This document shows positions 1 through 9,150 of a stretch of 64,000 nucleotides of DNA, in pieces. Numbering within the stretch: position 1 is the stretch's first letter; each line of letters opens with the position of its first letter. Origin of the DNA: Chitinophaga pinensis DSM 2588. GTDB lineage: Bacteria; Bacteroidota; Bacteroidia; Chitinophagales; Chitinophagaceae. The stretch is taken from NCBI RefSeq assembly GCF_000024005.1, contig NC_013132.1, positions 620,001 to 684,000 on the forward strand, read 5' to 3'. The notes beneath the pieces are model-generated. The model did not search any database, was not told where the DNA came from, and was given only the letters and a program-made list of their open reading frames with translations. Both the position numbers and the translations under genes were made by a program.

Positions 1-428
1 GAAGCCATATCACGGGCACCTACCTGCAAAGGAATCAGCAGGTTAGAGAATGTGCCGCTCAAACCGGCTGTTAATACGAAGAATACCAGGATGGTACCGT
101 GCATGGTTACCAATGCATAATACGCTTCCGGGGTGATACGACCGCCTTTTGCCCAGTGACCCAGGATGCTTTCCAGCCAAGGGAAAGTAGCATCAGGGAA
201 ACCCAGCTGCAAACGGAACAGTACAGAGAAGAAAGCACCTATGATAGCCCAGATAATACCGGTAATCAGAAACTGCTTGGCAATAGTTTTGTGGTCAAGG
301 CTGAAAACATACTTCGAAATGAAGCCGCCTTCATGATGCTCATGATCATCGTGCCCGTGACCGTGGTCGTGCGCATGCGCTGCGCCATGAATTACCTCCT
401 GACTGTGCAATGTTGCTTCGTTACTCAT
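1..428 (-). CDS. coxA: Cytochrome c oxidase subunit I, N-terminal part (cut by window edge)
   Basis: Catalytic haem-copper subunit of an aa3-type terminal oxidase that reduces oxygen and pumps protons in the inner membrane. Reading the minus strand from the ATG at 428 gives 142 codons before the window edge. A His/Asp-rich leader (about residues 14-32) precedes the block SLDHKTIAKQFLITGIIWA, the usual entry to the first subunit I helix, and then GRITPEAYYALVTMHGTILV with the conserved His of TMHGT (a low-spin haem ligand in this family). The catalytic centre lies outside the window. It follows coxB by 109 bp and is the last visible gene of the act-cox operon. The family assignment is secure; the symbol follows common use. 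Confidence 0.93.
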   Translation of the reverse strand, partial: MSNEATLHSQEVIHGAAHAHDHGHGHDDHEHHEGGFISKYVFSLDHKTIAKQFLITGIIWAIIGAFFSVLFRLQLGFPDATFPWLESILGHWAKGGRITPEAYYALVTMHGTILVFFVLTAGLSGTFSNLLIPLQVGARDMA

Positions 429-537
429 AATCGGTTCTATTTATATAAAACTGTCATCGGGGAGTACCGCTACCAGTTTATCTTATAATTTTTAAAATTC
501 CTGCGTCAATTAATTTAATCTCTTCTACAAGGCAAAA

Positions 538-1599
538 TTAAGGTTTCACCTCGTTAGCCGCTACTACTTTCTGTGTAGTATCGGTAGCTGCAGCAGGTGC
601 TTCTGCTGGTTTGGCTACCGGCGCTTCTGCCGGGTGAGCTACACCGTACTGTGCCACCTGTTTAGCTGTCCATGCGTCGAATTCTTCCTGTGTTTCCACA
701 ACGATATTCGCTTTCATGGAATAGTGACCGGAACCACACATCTGATCGCAGGAGATTTCATACACGAAATCAGGATTGCCGGTTTTGTCCTTCATCTCAG
801 TGGTAGTATACTTAGGTGTAAACCACAATGTAGTAGGAATACCTGGAACAGCATCCATTTTCAGACGGAAATGAGACAGACCTACGTCATGGATCACGTC
901 GCGGGAACCAATGATCAGTTTTACCGGTTTACCAACTACCAGGTGCATTTCTGTTGCCATGAAATCATCCTTGTTCAGCTGATCATCCCAATCCTGACCT
1001 ACAGGGTTGTTAGCGTCGTTGATATTCTTGAAGAATTTACGACCCAGCTGACCATCTTTACCCGGGTAACGGATCAGCCAGTTAAACTGTTTACCGGTGA
1101 TCTCAACAACCGCAGCATCTTTCGGTGCATCGGAAGTGATACGGAACCAGTGTCTTAAACCGATAGCCACCAGGATAGTGAGCGCTATGGCAGGAATAAC
1201 TGTCCATATTAACTCCAGTTTGTTGTTATGAGGGAAGTAAAAGGCTTGTTGACCTTCTTTCTCCTGATATTTAAAAGAGAACCAGAACAACAGGATCTGG
1301 GTAATGATGAATACAATACCTGTGATCCACAACGTCCATTTGATCATGTTGTCGATACCCTCACCCTGTTCAGACGCTGCTTCAAAGAAAATCTTTCCTT
1401 TCAGGGCATCGTTACAGTAGTAAACACCTACCAGGCCCAGTATCAGGAAGATGATCAACAGGAAACCGTTCACGCGGTTGGATTGCTGACGCGCTTTCTT
1501 TTCTCCCTTCAATATGGACACATACTCGCTGGCCTTCGCAATCTGGAAGATGACTACGAATATGAGCACAACAACTAAGACTGCTAAATATCCTGACAT
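538..1599 (-). CDS. coxB: Cytochrome c oxidase subunit II (CuA subunit)
   Basis: Takes electrons from cytochrome c into the oxidase through the dinuclear CuA centre. The 353-residue product has an N-terminal hydrophobic segment (about 4-20) and further membrane segments near 45-61, 88-108 and 136-150, then a periplasmic cupredoxin domain. CuA ligands are visible: H237 in VIHDVG and C284, C288, H292 and M295 in SCDQMCGSGHYSM. The C-terminal tail from about residue 320 is Ala/Pro-rich. No CxxCH motif is present, so this is an aa3 and not a caa3 subunit; the haem c donor must be another protein, plausibly ActE or the N-terminal domain of ActA. It lies between actF and coxA in the same direction. 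Confidence 0.96.
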   Translation of the reverse strand: MSGYLAVLVVVLIFVVIFQIAKASEYVSILKGEKKARQQSNRVNGFLLIIFLILGLVGVYYCNDALKGKIFFEAASEQGEGIDNMIKWTLWITGIVFIITQILLFWFSFKYQEKEGQQAFYFPHNNKLELIWTVIPAIALTILVAIGLRHWFRITSDAPKDAAVVEITGKQFNWLIRYPGKDGQLGRKFFKNINDANNPVGQDWDDQLNKDDFMATEMHLVVGKPVKLIIGSRDVIHDVGLSHFRLKMDAVPGIPTTLWFTPKYTTTEMKDKTGNPDFVYEISCDQMCGSGHYSMKANIVVETQEEFDAWTAKQVAQYGVAHPAEAPVAKPAEAPAAATDTTQKVVAANEVKP

Positions 1600-1689
1600 T
1601 GCTATTTGAAATAATTAAGTTATCTAATGCTTTACGTTATTACCTATCACTTCCGGCGTACACCGGAATCTCCGTTACTTGCTCGATGA

Positions 1690-2898
1690 TCAGGTATGGT
1701 GTACAATACTTTCTTTCAGATAAGGATGATTCTTTGGAACCAGCGGCGCTTTCGTCAGCTGATGAATTACCACATAGATAATCACACCAACGAAACCAAG
1801 ACCCAGACCGAATTCGTACCAAGGGAACACCAGGTGTTTGTAAGTACCAGGACCTACCATCTGCCAGAAATCTAACCAGTGACCTACCAGGATTACTACA
1901 GAGATAAACACCATAGAAGAGTAGTTACGTTTTGTATCACGCTTCATCAGGTATAATAATGGAGTAATGAAGTTGATCAGCAGGTTCAGGAAGAAGATGG
2001 GTCTCCACTCGCCCCAAACACGTGGTTTGAAGTAGACGATCTCCTCAGGCATGTTTGCATACCAGATCAGCATATACTGAGAGAACCACAGGTATGTCCA
2101 GAAGATACTGAATGCGAAAGCAAATTTACCCAGGTCATGCAGGTGTTCTTCATTTACCATCGGCAGGTAACCATTACGTTTCAGGTGAACCAGGAACAGA
2201 ATGATCAGTGCGATACCAGAAACCCAGCTGCTTGCGAATGTGTACCAGCTATACATGGTAGAATACCAGTGTGCATCAATACTCATCAGCCAGAACCATG
2301 GGGTAGTAGAACCTACAGTCAGTGCGTAAACCACGATGAATCCACCACACCATACTGTATTTCTCCATACGATACGACGACCGGTAGCTGCGGACAGATC
2401 CCAGCCATCTTCTTCGATGGACATTTTACGCAGTTTTACTGCGAAGAAGCTCCATGCGCCGATTGTAACAACCGAAAACGCTGTGAACATTCCTTTATTC
2501 AAAAAAGCTGATTTCCAGCTTAATATTTCGTCATGTTTAACATGCTCTGCGTTTAACCAGTGGTAGATATTCTCTTTACCAGTGAACGCAATTAACATGA
2601 GGATCACGAACAGAATCCCGCCCAGTACAGGTACTGCCATGGAAATTGCTTCCGGTACACGACGGAAACCAATCTGCCATCCACCATGCGCCAGGGTAGT
2701 AGCTCCGATAAAAAAGGCACTGGCTAATACTACCAACAAAAAGAATGTGCTGTTCTGGAGGAGGCCAGCCCAGAAACGTGTAGAGCCATGCTCACCATGA
2801 AATGCAAAAATTCCGATCAATAAAGTCAGCAAGCCAACACCCATTAACACGAAGCTGGTCCTTTTTAATCTTGCCGGTACTACAAATTGGTCCTTCAT
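1690..2898 (-). CDS. actF: Alternative complex III membrane subunit ActF (NrfD-like)
   Basis: Integral membrane subunit of the quinol:cytochrome c/oxidase oxidoreductase called alternative complex III. The 402-residue product has about ten hydrophobic segments with His-bearing loops such as TLAHGGWQ and SIDAHWYSTMYSWY. ActF and ActC are the two NrfD-like subunits of this complex; published structures place quinol oxidation at ActC, while the role of ActF is less certain. Position supports the call: it follows actE by 38 bp and precedes coxB by 90 bp, the usual order. Nothing looks truncated. Family-level identification is firm; proton-pumping roles proposed for ActC and ActF are from the literature and cannot be judged here. 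Confidence 0.93.
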   Translation of the reverse strand: MKDQFVVPARLKRTSFVLMGVGLLTLLIGIFAFHGEHGSTRFWAGLLQNSTFFLLVVLASAFFIGATTLAHGGWQIGFRRVPEAISMAVPVLGGILFVILMLIAFTGKENIYHWLNAEHVKHDEILSWKSAFLNKGMFTAFSVVTIGAWSFFAVKLRKMSIEEDGWDLSAATGRRIVWRNTVWCGGFIVVYALTVGSTTPWFWLMSIDAHWYSTMYSWYTFASSWVSGIALIILFLVHLKRNGYLPMVNEEHLHDLGKFAFAFSIFWTYLWFSQYMLIWYANMPEEIVYFKPRVWGEWRPIFFLNLLINFITPLLYLMKRDTKRNYSSMVFISVVILVGHWLDFWQMVGPGTYKHLVFPWYEFGLGLGFVGVIIYVVIHQLTKAPLVPKNHPYLKESIVHHT

Positions 2899-2936
2899 TA
2901 CTGTATATTAAAATACTTGATTGAATGCTGTTTATC

Positions 2937-3599
2937 TTAGTGTGTCGCTGATGAGTCAGTTGTCGCAGGTGCTGATGCCGCTGATGCAGCAGGAGCTGTC
3001 TGTGTTGCTTCATTAGCCACTGGTCCAGCGTTTGCACCGCCGTTCTGTACGCTGCGGATGTAAGCCGCTACTTTCCAGCGCTGTTCTCTGTCGAGCTGGC
3101 TGGCGTAGCTACCCATCGCATTATAACCGAAGGTCATTACGTGGAACAGGCGTCCTTCAGTATAGCTGGCTTTCGCACCGCTCGCCAGGTTGGCAGGAGC
3201 TGCTACGTATGGACCAGCACCACCATTGTACAGCGGACCGTTACCGTCCAGCTTGGAACCGTGGCAGATAGCACAGTAGATATTGAATAGACGTTTTCCT
3301 TCCTCCAGATCCGCTTTTGTGAGAATCAGCGGATTCTTTACTGCATTAGCCAAAGCGGTATCTGCCGCTTTCAGATGGTAAGGCAGCAATTCTCCTCTTT
3401 TTACGGTTCCATCTACTGGCTTCAGTGTAGAAAGACGCTCACTGTAGAACTCGTATGCACGGGATTCAACCATGTCCGGCATGTAATGCTTGCCGGGTTT
3501 CCTGTTGTCTTTTCCGCATGCCGATAACATAGCTCCACTTACCACAGCAGCCGCGATCAATATGTTGGAAGTCCTTTTCATCTGTTTATTATAATTCAA
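2937..3599 (-). CDS. actE: Alternative complex III monohaem cytochrome c lipoprotein ActE
   Basis: A 220-residue lipid-anchored c-type cytochrome of alternative complex III. The N-terminus has a lipoprotein signal ending LSAC, with the lipid-bearing Cys at residue 28. One haem-binding motif is seen, C109-A-I-C112-H113, in the context LFNIYCAICHGSKLDGNGP; Met155 or Met162 (FGYNAMGSYA) is a likely axial ligand. The C-terminal 35 residues are Ala/Thr-rich and probably flexible. It may pass electrons from the ActA haems to CuA of CoxB, since CoxB has no cytochrome domain; this is inference. It sits 59 bp after actD and 38 bp before actF. Confidence 0.93.
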   Translation of the reverse strand: MNYNKQMKRTSNILIAAAVVSGAMLSACGKDNRKPGKHYMPDMVESRAYEFYSERLSTLKPVDGTVKRGELLPYHLKAADTALANAVKNPLILTKADLEEGKRLFNIYCAICHGSKLDGNGPLYNGGAGPYVAAPANLASGAKASYTEGRLFHVMTFGYNAMGSYASQLDREQRWKVAAYIRSVQNGGANAGPVANEATQTAPAASAASAPATTDSSATH

Positions 3600-3658
3600 G
3601 CTTATGTTCTGTGTGCTCCTCCCGGGGAATACGTCCTCCGGAAAGTTTTAAATTCTGT

Positions 3659-4252
3659 TTATGCGTTTACAGCCTCAACTTTTGTTTCAAACAGGCGGTC
3701 TTCACGGTCAAAACGACCGAACCACCAACCTGATTCAACACGCTGTTCGTTCACATCCTCGCCGCCCAGACCTGCCAGGAATCTTTTCAGTTCCTCAGCA
3801 TTGGTTTTAGCAGTTACTTCAATCGCCATCACGAACTTATCGTCCGTCTGACGTGGATTGAAGATATGTTTCTTTACGAAAGGAGCCAGCTGACACAGGT
3901 AGCAGAATGTGAGCACCATACCTACTGCTGAAAACAATACCGTCAATTCGAAAGTGATAGGTATGAATGCTGGCAGCGGGAAGTGTGGCTTACCACCTAT
4001 ATTCATAGGCCAGTCAGAGTTAAATACCCAGCTCATGCAGGATAATGCCGTAGTAGTACCGGTGATACCGTATATGAAGCCGGCAGTGTGCAGGCTGGTT
4101 TCGCGCAGACCCATTGCATGGTCAAGACCATGCACCGGAAATGGTGTGTACACATCGTGTAACTTGTAACCCGCAGTTCTTACTTTTTTCACTGCCGGAA
4201 ACAATACCGCCTCATCACTAAAACTTGCTACAACAAAATTTTTAACCGCCAT
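3659..4252 (-). CDS. actD: Alternative complex III subunit ActD (DUF3341)
   Basis: A 197-residue subunit with a soluble N-terminal part (about 1-50), two membrane helices (about 56-75 and 97-121) and a soluble C-terminus. The helical hairpin GFIYGITGTTTALSCMSWVF and the FELTVLFSAVGMVLTF block are typical of DUF3341/ActD. Known role: a structural, membrane-bound component of the complex with no cofactor. None is visible here either (no CxxCH and no Fe-S motif). It is located between actC and actE, 71 bp from actC, within the minus-strand operon. Confidence 0.92.
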   Translation of the reverse strand: MAVKNFVVASFSDEAVLFPAVKKVRTAGYKLHDVYTPFPVHGLDHAMGLRETSLHTAGFIYGITGTTTALSCMSWVFNSDWPMNIGGKPHFPLPAFIPITFELTVLFSAVGMVLTFCYLCQLAPFVKKHIFNPRQTDDKFVMAIEVTAKTNAEELKRFLAGLGGEDVNEQRVESGWWFGRFDREDRLFETKVEAVNA

Positions 4253-4323
4253 ATGTTTAAAAAATTCTTAGTCTAAAAAACGAAATCCGATTCTTTACTT
4301 GTCCGGGATCTCCCGGTCATAGA

Positions 4324-5808
4324 TTAGTTATGATGAGCGTGAGCTACTGCACCGTGAGCATCGTGATGATGATCGTCATCATGGTGTAAACCAGCTTCAA
4401 ACTCTTCAGCAGGCTGCTGCTCATACTGCTCCATGCCCTTCTTGAAGCTTTCACCGGAAGTTTTCAGTACGCTCTTGATCTCAGCAACAGCGATAACCGG
4501 GAAGTACTTGGCGAACAGGAAGAAACAGGTAAAGAACAGACCGAAGGTACCCATATAGAAACCAACTTCCGGCCAGGATGGACGATAGTAGCTCCAGCTG
4601 GATGGCAGGTAGTCACGATACAGGGAAGTACAGATGATTACGAAACGCTCGAACCACATACCGATGTTTACGATGATAGACATCACAAAGGTTACGGCTA
4701 CGTTTCTTCTCATTTTGCTGAACCAGAATACCTGTGGAGTGATTACGTTACAGGTCATCATGATCCAGTAAGACCAACCCAGCGGACCTGCTGCACGGTA
4801 TTTATAGAAAGTATCGAATTCATAAGGAACTGCTGCGTACCATGCCATGAATAACTCAGTCAGGTAAGCACAACCTACTACGGAACCGGTCAGTACAATC
4901 ACCTTGTTCATAGCCTCCATGTGGCCCAGGGTGATATAGTCTTCCAGACCTAATATTTTACGTACGATGATCAGCAGGGTCTGTACCATTGCGAATCCGG
5001 AGAAGATCGCACCCGCCACGAAGTATGGAGGGAAGATGGTAGTATGCCAACCAGGAATTACGGAAGTTGCAAAGTCAAAAGATACGATAGTGTGTACAGA
5101 AAGTACCAGTGGAGTAGAGAGACCCGCCAGAACCAGTGACAGTGCCTCGTGACGCTGCCAGTGTTTGGTAGAACCTGTCCAGCCGAAAGAAGCAACACCA
5201 TATAATAACTTACGCAGTTTGGTTTTAGCCCTGTCACGTACAGTTGCGAAGTCAGGGATCAGACCGGAATACCAGAACAGGAGAGATACTGTGAAGTAAG
5301 TAGAGATCGCGAACACGTCCCATAAGAGCGGAGAGTTGAAGTTCACCCACAGCGGACCACGTGTATTCGGATAAGGCAATACGAAGAAGGCCATCCATAC
5401 ACGACCCATGTGGAAGATCGGGAACTGACCCGCACACATTACCGCAAAGATCGTCATCGCTTCTGCTGCACGGTTTACACCAGTACGCCAGCCTTGACGG
5501 AAGAGGAGGAGGATCGCGGAGATCAGTGTACCGGCGTGACCGATACCTACCCACCATACGAAGTTGGTAATGTCCCAACCCCAACCGATCGTTTTATTCA
5601 GGTTCCACACACCCGTACCGTAGTAAACTTCCCAGGTTACGGAGAAGGCGCCAAATGCCAGCAGCATTAGGGAAATGAAAAAGCCCACATACCACAATTT
5701 ACCAGGCTTGGCTTCAATCGGGCTGATGATATCTTCTGTTACCTGGTGGTAATCTTTCACCCCATCAACTAATGGTTCTCTTAGTGTGGATTCGTACTTT
5801 AAATGCAT
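4324..5808 (-). CDS. actC: Alternative complex III quinol-oxidising membrane subunit ActC (NrfD family)
   Basis: A 494-residue polysulfide reductase NrfD-like integral membrane protein with about ten hydrophobic segments. It is taken to carry the quinol-binding site of alternative complex III, next to the ActB Fe-S clusters. Family blocks visible include FVWWVGIGHAGTLISAILLL, VHTIVSFDFATSVIPGWHTT and YWIMMTCNVITPQVFW. The C-terminal 20 residues are strikingly His/Asp-rich (DDDHHHDAHGAVAHAHH), a tail that might bind metal; a similar His-rich stretch begins CoxA. It lies 119 bp after actB and 71 bp before actD. Identification rests on family blocks plus operon order. Confidence 0.94.
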   Translation of the reverse strand: MHLKYESTLREPLVDGVKDYHQVTEDIISPIEAKPGKLWYVGFFISLMLLAFGAFSVTWEVYYGTGVWNLNKTIGWGWDITNFVWWVGIGHAGTLISAILLLFRQGWRTGVNRAAEAMTIFAVMCAGQFPIFHMGRVWMAFFVLPYPNTRGPLWVNFNSPLLWDVFAISTYFTVSLLFWYSGLIPDFATVRDRAKTKLRKLLYGVASFGWTGSTKHWQRHEALSLVLAGLSTPLVLSVHTIVSFDFATSVIPGWHTTIFPPYFVAGAIFSGFAMVQTLLIIVRKILGLEDYITLGHMEAMNKVIVLTGSVVGCAYLTELFMAWYAAVPYEFDTFYKYRAAGPLGWSYWIMMTCNVITPQVFWFSKMRRNVAVTFVMSIIVNIGMWFERFVIICTSLYRDYLPSSWSYYRPSWPEVGFYMGTFGLFFTCFFLFAKYFPVIAVAEIKSVLKTSGESFKKGMEQYEQQPAEEFEAGLHHDDDHHHDAHGAVAHAHHN

Positions 5809-5927
5809 AATTCTTTAAGCTTTTACCCCTAACCTGCACCTGGATGCAGAATAAGGAGCTTTAATTGTTCTAAACTTAAAACTTTATCTCTCTGTTAATC
5901 TTTCAATCTAATCAGCTCAACCCCGGC

Positions 5928-8900
5928 TTACGCTTCGTGTTTTGCTGCTGCTTCATGATGAGCTTCTTCTTCATGATGTCCTTTCAACTTAGGCTCAGCA
6001 GCTTTGTTTCTGATCTTAGCCAGGTAGTTGATAGAAGGTAATGTATGGGTTTGTTCCAGTACATAGTACATCCTTTCTGTCTGCTCTTCTGTACGCAGTT
6101 TAGCGATGCGGCTTTCTTTGTCGTTAATGTTACCGAATACGATCGCATCAGCAGCACATGCAACCTGACAAGCTGTTTTAGCTTCGCCATCCTTCATCGG
6201 ACGACCCGCTTTCTTAGCAGTCAGTTTAGCATCCTGTAAACGCTGTACGCAGAAAGAACATTTTTCCATTACACCACGGCTACGAACCACAACATCTGGG
6301 TTCAGTACCATACGTGTCAGATCATCGTTCATACCTGCTACGTCATACAGGTTATTTTCAAAGCTGTCAGCACCATTCCAGTCTCTCCAGTTGAAGCGAC
6401 GAACTTTATACGGACAGTTGTTAGCGCAATAACGGGTACCGATACAACGGTTGTAAGCCATCTGGTTGATACCTTCAGAGCTGTGGTTGGTAGCTGCTAC
6501 CGGACAAACATTCTCACAAGGAGCGTTATCACAGTGCTGACACAGCATCGGCTGGAATACTACTTCCGGGTTGTTTTCATCACCTGCGAAGTAGCGGTCG
6601 ATTCGCAGCCAGTGCATTTCGTGTGCTTTCAGCACCTGCTCTTTACCAACTACAGATACGTTGTTTTCAGCCTGACATGCAATAGTACAAGCGCCGCAAC
6701 CGAAACAGGTGTTCAGGTCGATAGACATACCCCATTTAATACCCTGATAGTGGTGAACATCCGGATAAAGGGTACCATCTTTACGGAAATCAGGACCAAA
6801 CTGATCCAGCTCTCTGCGGTCTTCGTTTACCTCTTTAGGGTTCTTAATGAACTCTTCAAGAGTAGTTTCTTTTATGATAGGACGACCTTCATAGCTGTTA
6901 TGCGTCTGCGTCACACCTACCTGAGCTACTGCACCGGTTTTTTCAACCGCAGCATCAGCAGCGAAATAATCAAAAGTCTGACCGTTGAAGCTTACTAACG
7001 GATAGGCATTTTTACCTACACCTGCAGCAGCTTTACCGGCGTTGTTGTTACGACCGTAACCAACAGCGATAGCCACAACTTCAGGATGGATACCAGGCAG
7101 GATCAGCAGCGGCAGTTCAATTTCCTTACCGTTTGCTTTGATCTTCAGTACAGTTCTGTCGTTGTTGATTTCGTAGTCGTCACCCAGCTGCGTATTGAAC
7201 GTTTTAGCGAGGGTGTTGGATATTACAGCGTAGTTATCCCATGTAGCACGGGTGATCGGATCCGGCATTTCCTGCAACCAGGGGTTGTTCGCCTCTTTAC
7301 CATTACCGATAGCAACTTTCTGATACAGTACCAGTTCCAGCTTACCGCCTTTCTTGGCACTGTTAATCTTAGCAGCTGCACCAGCAACGTCGCCGGCGAA
7401 AGTAGCACCACCTAAAGCAGCTGGCTGAGCCGGCTCGATGATACCATCCTGGAGGATTTTATCCCAGGCTTCCTGGCTACCCAGTTTAGTGATCCACTCA
7501 TTTTTCAGGAAATCTTCCCATGATGTAGCGTTTCCGCTCCACGCCAGCAGGCTAGATTCAAACGCACGTGTTTTGAACAGCGGCGCGATTGTTGGCTGTA
7601 TAAAGCTGAAGTATCCGGTACGGCCTTCTGCATCTCCCCAGCTTTCCAGGAAGTGATGTGCAGGAGCTGCGTATTTAAATAATTCAGAAGTTTCGTCTTT
7701 ACGATCGTTGAATGTAACGCTCAGTTTCACCTGTTTAACACCGGAGATGAATTTCGCGGAGTCAAAGTAGTCGTAAGCCGGGTTAACACCATATACGAAT
7801 AATGCACCGATGCTACCTGTATTCAGATCGCTTACCAGCTGGGTCATTTCGCTGTCGATACCCTGACGGTAACCAGCGGTAGAGTTCCAGTCGATAGTAG
7901 TACCATTCGCGCCGATCTGGCTGTTGATGGCATTTACAATGATCTGTACGTTCACATCGTTTGAACCACTTACTACCAGCGCTTTACCCTGGTTTTCTTT
8001 CAGTGATTTCGCAGCTTTTTCAATACCTTCTGCCAGACGTTTGTCAGCGATAGCCGGTTTGCTTACCGCACCACCCACAGCGCTCAGCAACGCCAGTGCT
8101 ACAGCACCGAGTTCAGAAGGCTTATGTGTGAATCTTTCGTCAGCATTGGCACCGGTAACGCTCATCATACTTTCAAACTGGAAATGTTTGCTCATTTCCG
8201 GTCTCTTCTGATCGATCTTACGGTTAACACCATAACCCTTAGAATACTCTACAGGGTTCAGCCAGGTACCCAGGAAATCTGCATCCAGACTCACAATAGT
8301 CTTTGCATTTTCGAAGTGGTAAACCGGCAGTGCTCTTTTTCCGTAAGAAGCTTCGTTAGCCAGCAGCATACCTGAGTAGGACACTGCATCATATGTTACA
8401 TGACGGAAACCAGGATATTTCGCCTGGAAACCTGCAATAACTTTCTTAGTAGAAGGACTGATAATAGTAGAAGTCAGTAACACGATAGGAGCACCGCCCA
8501 GACCAGCCAGTGCAGCACCTACCTGTTTGTCCAGCTCCGCCCACGTTGTTTCCGCACCATTGATAGTAGGGAAACGCAGACGAGCTGCATCGTACAGGCT
8601 CAGCACAGAACCCTGTACTCTTGCTGTGGAAGCTGTACCGGTGATAGTAGACAGATCGTTACCATCAACTTTAATCGGACGGCCTTCACGGGTCTTAACG
8701 ACGATAGGCAGATATTCTCCGTCTACTGCGTAAGTGGAAGCGTAATAGTTAGGTACACCGGGAGTGATTTCTTCCGGCTTATTTACGTATGGTATTGCTT
8801 TCTTAACAGGCGTTTCGCAACTAGCCGCAATTGTAGCAGCTGCGGTAGTGAACCCCAGGTATTTAAGGAAATCCCTGCGGGGTGTAGTAGCATTCAACAG

Positions 8901-9014
8901 GCTTTCACTCTCCTCAAAAGGCAGATCCTCTCTAAATTCGTTATTCACAATCTCCTGATGTTCCTTGGTATTGTGCAACTCCTCCAAGCCTTTCCAATAC
9001 TTTTTTTGCTCCAT
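5928..9014 (-). CDS. actB: Alternative complex III Fe-S protein ActB (molybdopterin oxidoreductase-like plus ferredoxin domain)
   Basis: A 1028-residue periplasmic Fe-S subunit. A twin-arginine motif RRDFLK (46-51) is followed by a short hydrophobic stretch and TIAASC; C66 could be a lipid-anchored Cys. The middle (about 80-740) resembles a molybdopterin oxidoreductase fold, which in this family has lost the cofactor. The C-terminal third has the cluster-binding runs CFGCGACTIAC, CQHCDNAPCENVC, CIGTRYCANNC and CSFC...CQVAC. In the third run a Thr stands where a Cys is usual (CIGCRYC in relatives), which fits the one [3Fe-4S] plus three [4Fe-4S] described for this complex. It follows actA by 136 bp. 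Tail: His/Glu/Ala-rich. Confidence 0.95.
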   Translation of the reverse strand: MEQKKYWKGLEELHNTKEHQEIVNNEFREDLPFEESESLLNATTPRRDFLKYLGFTTAAATIAASCETPVKKAIPYVNKPEEITPGVPNYYASTYAVDGEYLPIVVKTREGRPIKVDGNDLSTITGTASTARVQGSVLSLYDAARLRFPTINGAETTWAELDKQVGAALAGLGGAPIVLLTSTIISPSTKKVIAGFQAKYPGFRHVTYDAVSYSGMLLANEASYGKRALPVYHFENAKTIVSLDADFLGTWLNPVEYSKGYGVNRKIDQKRPEMSKHFQFESMMSVTGANADERFTHKPSELGAVALALLSAVGGAVSKPAIADKRLAEGIEKAAKSLKENQGKALVVSGSNDVNVQIIVNAINSQIGANGTTIDWNSTAGYRQGIDSEMTQLVSDLNTGSIGALFVYGVNPAYDYFDSAKFISGVKQVKLSVTFNDRKDETSELFKYAAPAHHFLESWGDAEGRTGYFSFIQPTIAPLFKTRAFESSLLAWSGNATSWEDFLKNEWITKLGSQEAWDKILQDGIIEPAQPAALGGATFAGDVAGAAAKINSAKKGGKLELVLYQKVAIGNGKEANNPWLQEMPDPITRATWDNYAVISNTLAKTFNTQLGDDYEINNDRTVLKIKANGKEIELPLLILPGIHPEVVAIAVGYGRNNNAGKAAAGVGKNAYPLVSFNGQTFDYFAADAAVEKTGAVAQVGVTQTHNSYEGRPIIKETTLEEFIKNPKEVNEDRRELDQFGPDFRKDGTLYPDVHHYQGIKWGMSIDLNTCFGCGACTIACQAENNVSVVGKEQVLKAHEMHWLRIDRYFAGDENNPEVVFQPMLCQHCDNAPCENVCPVAATNHSSEGINQMAYNRCIGTRYCANNCPYKVRRFNWRDWNGADSFENNLYDVAGMNDDLTRMVLNPDVVVRSRGVMEKCSFCVQRLQDAKLTAKKAGRPMKDGEAKTACQVACAADAIVFGNINDKESRIAKLRTEEQTERMYYVLEQTHTLPSINYLAKIRNKAAEPKLKGHHEEEAHHEAAAKHEA

Positions 9015-9150
9015 GTTATTTATACTAACGAGTTACGGATATTTGTTTTAGAACTTTGAAGCCCCTCGTTGAAGTACAGCATGCCGGCATAACGATTTAC
9101 ATTCGCTAACAATCCCCTAAGCTTCCTTCACCCGATTTACTTCCTCTATA

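Noticed and set aside
99..488. 129-codon plus-strand frame at the left edge
   Set aside because: Shadow of coxA on the opposite strand, which shows clear subunit I sequence.
5928..9014. ActB as an active molybdenum enzyme
   Set aside because: The gene belongs to the alternative complex III operon, in which this subunit is known to have lost the molybdopterin cofactor.
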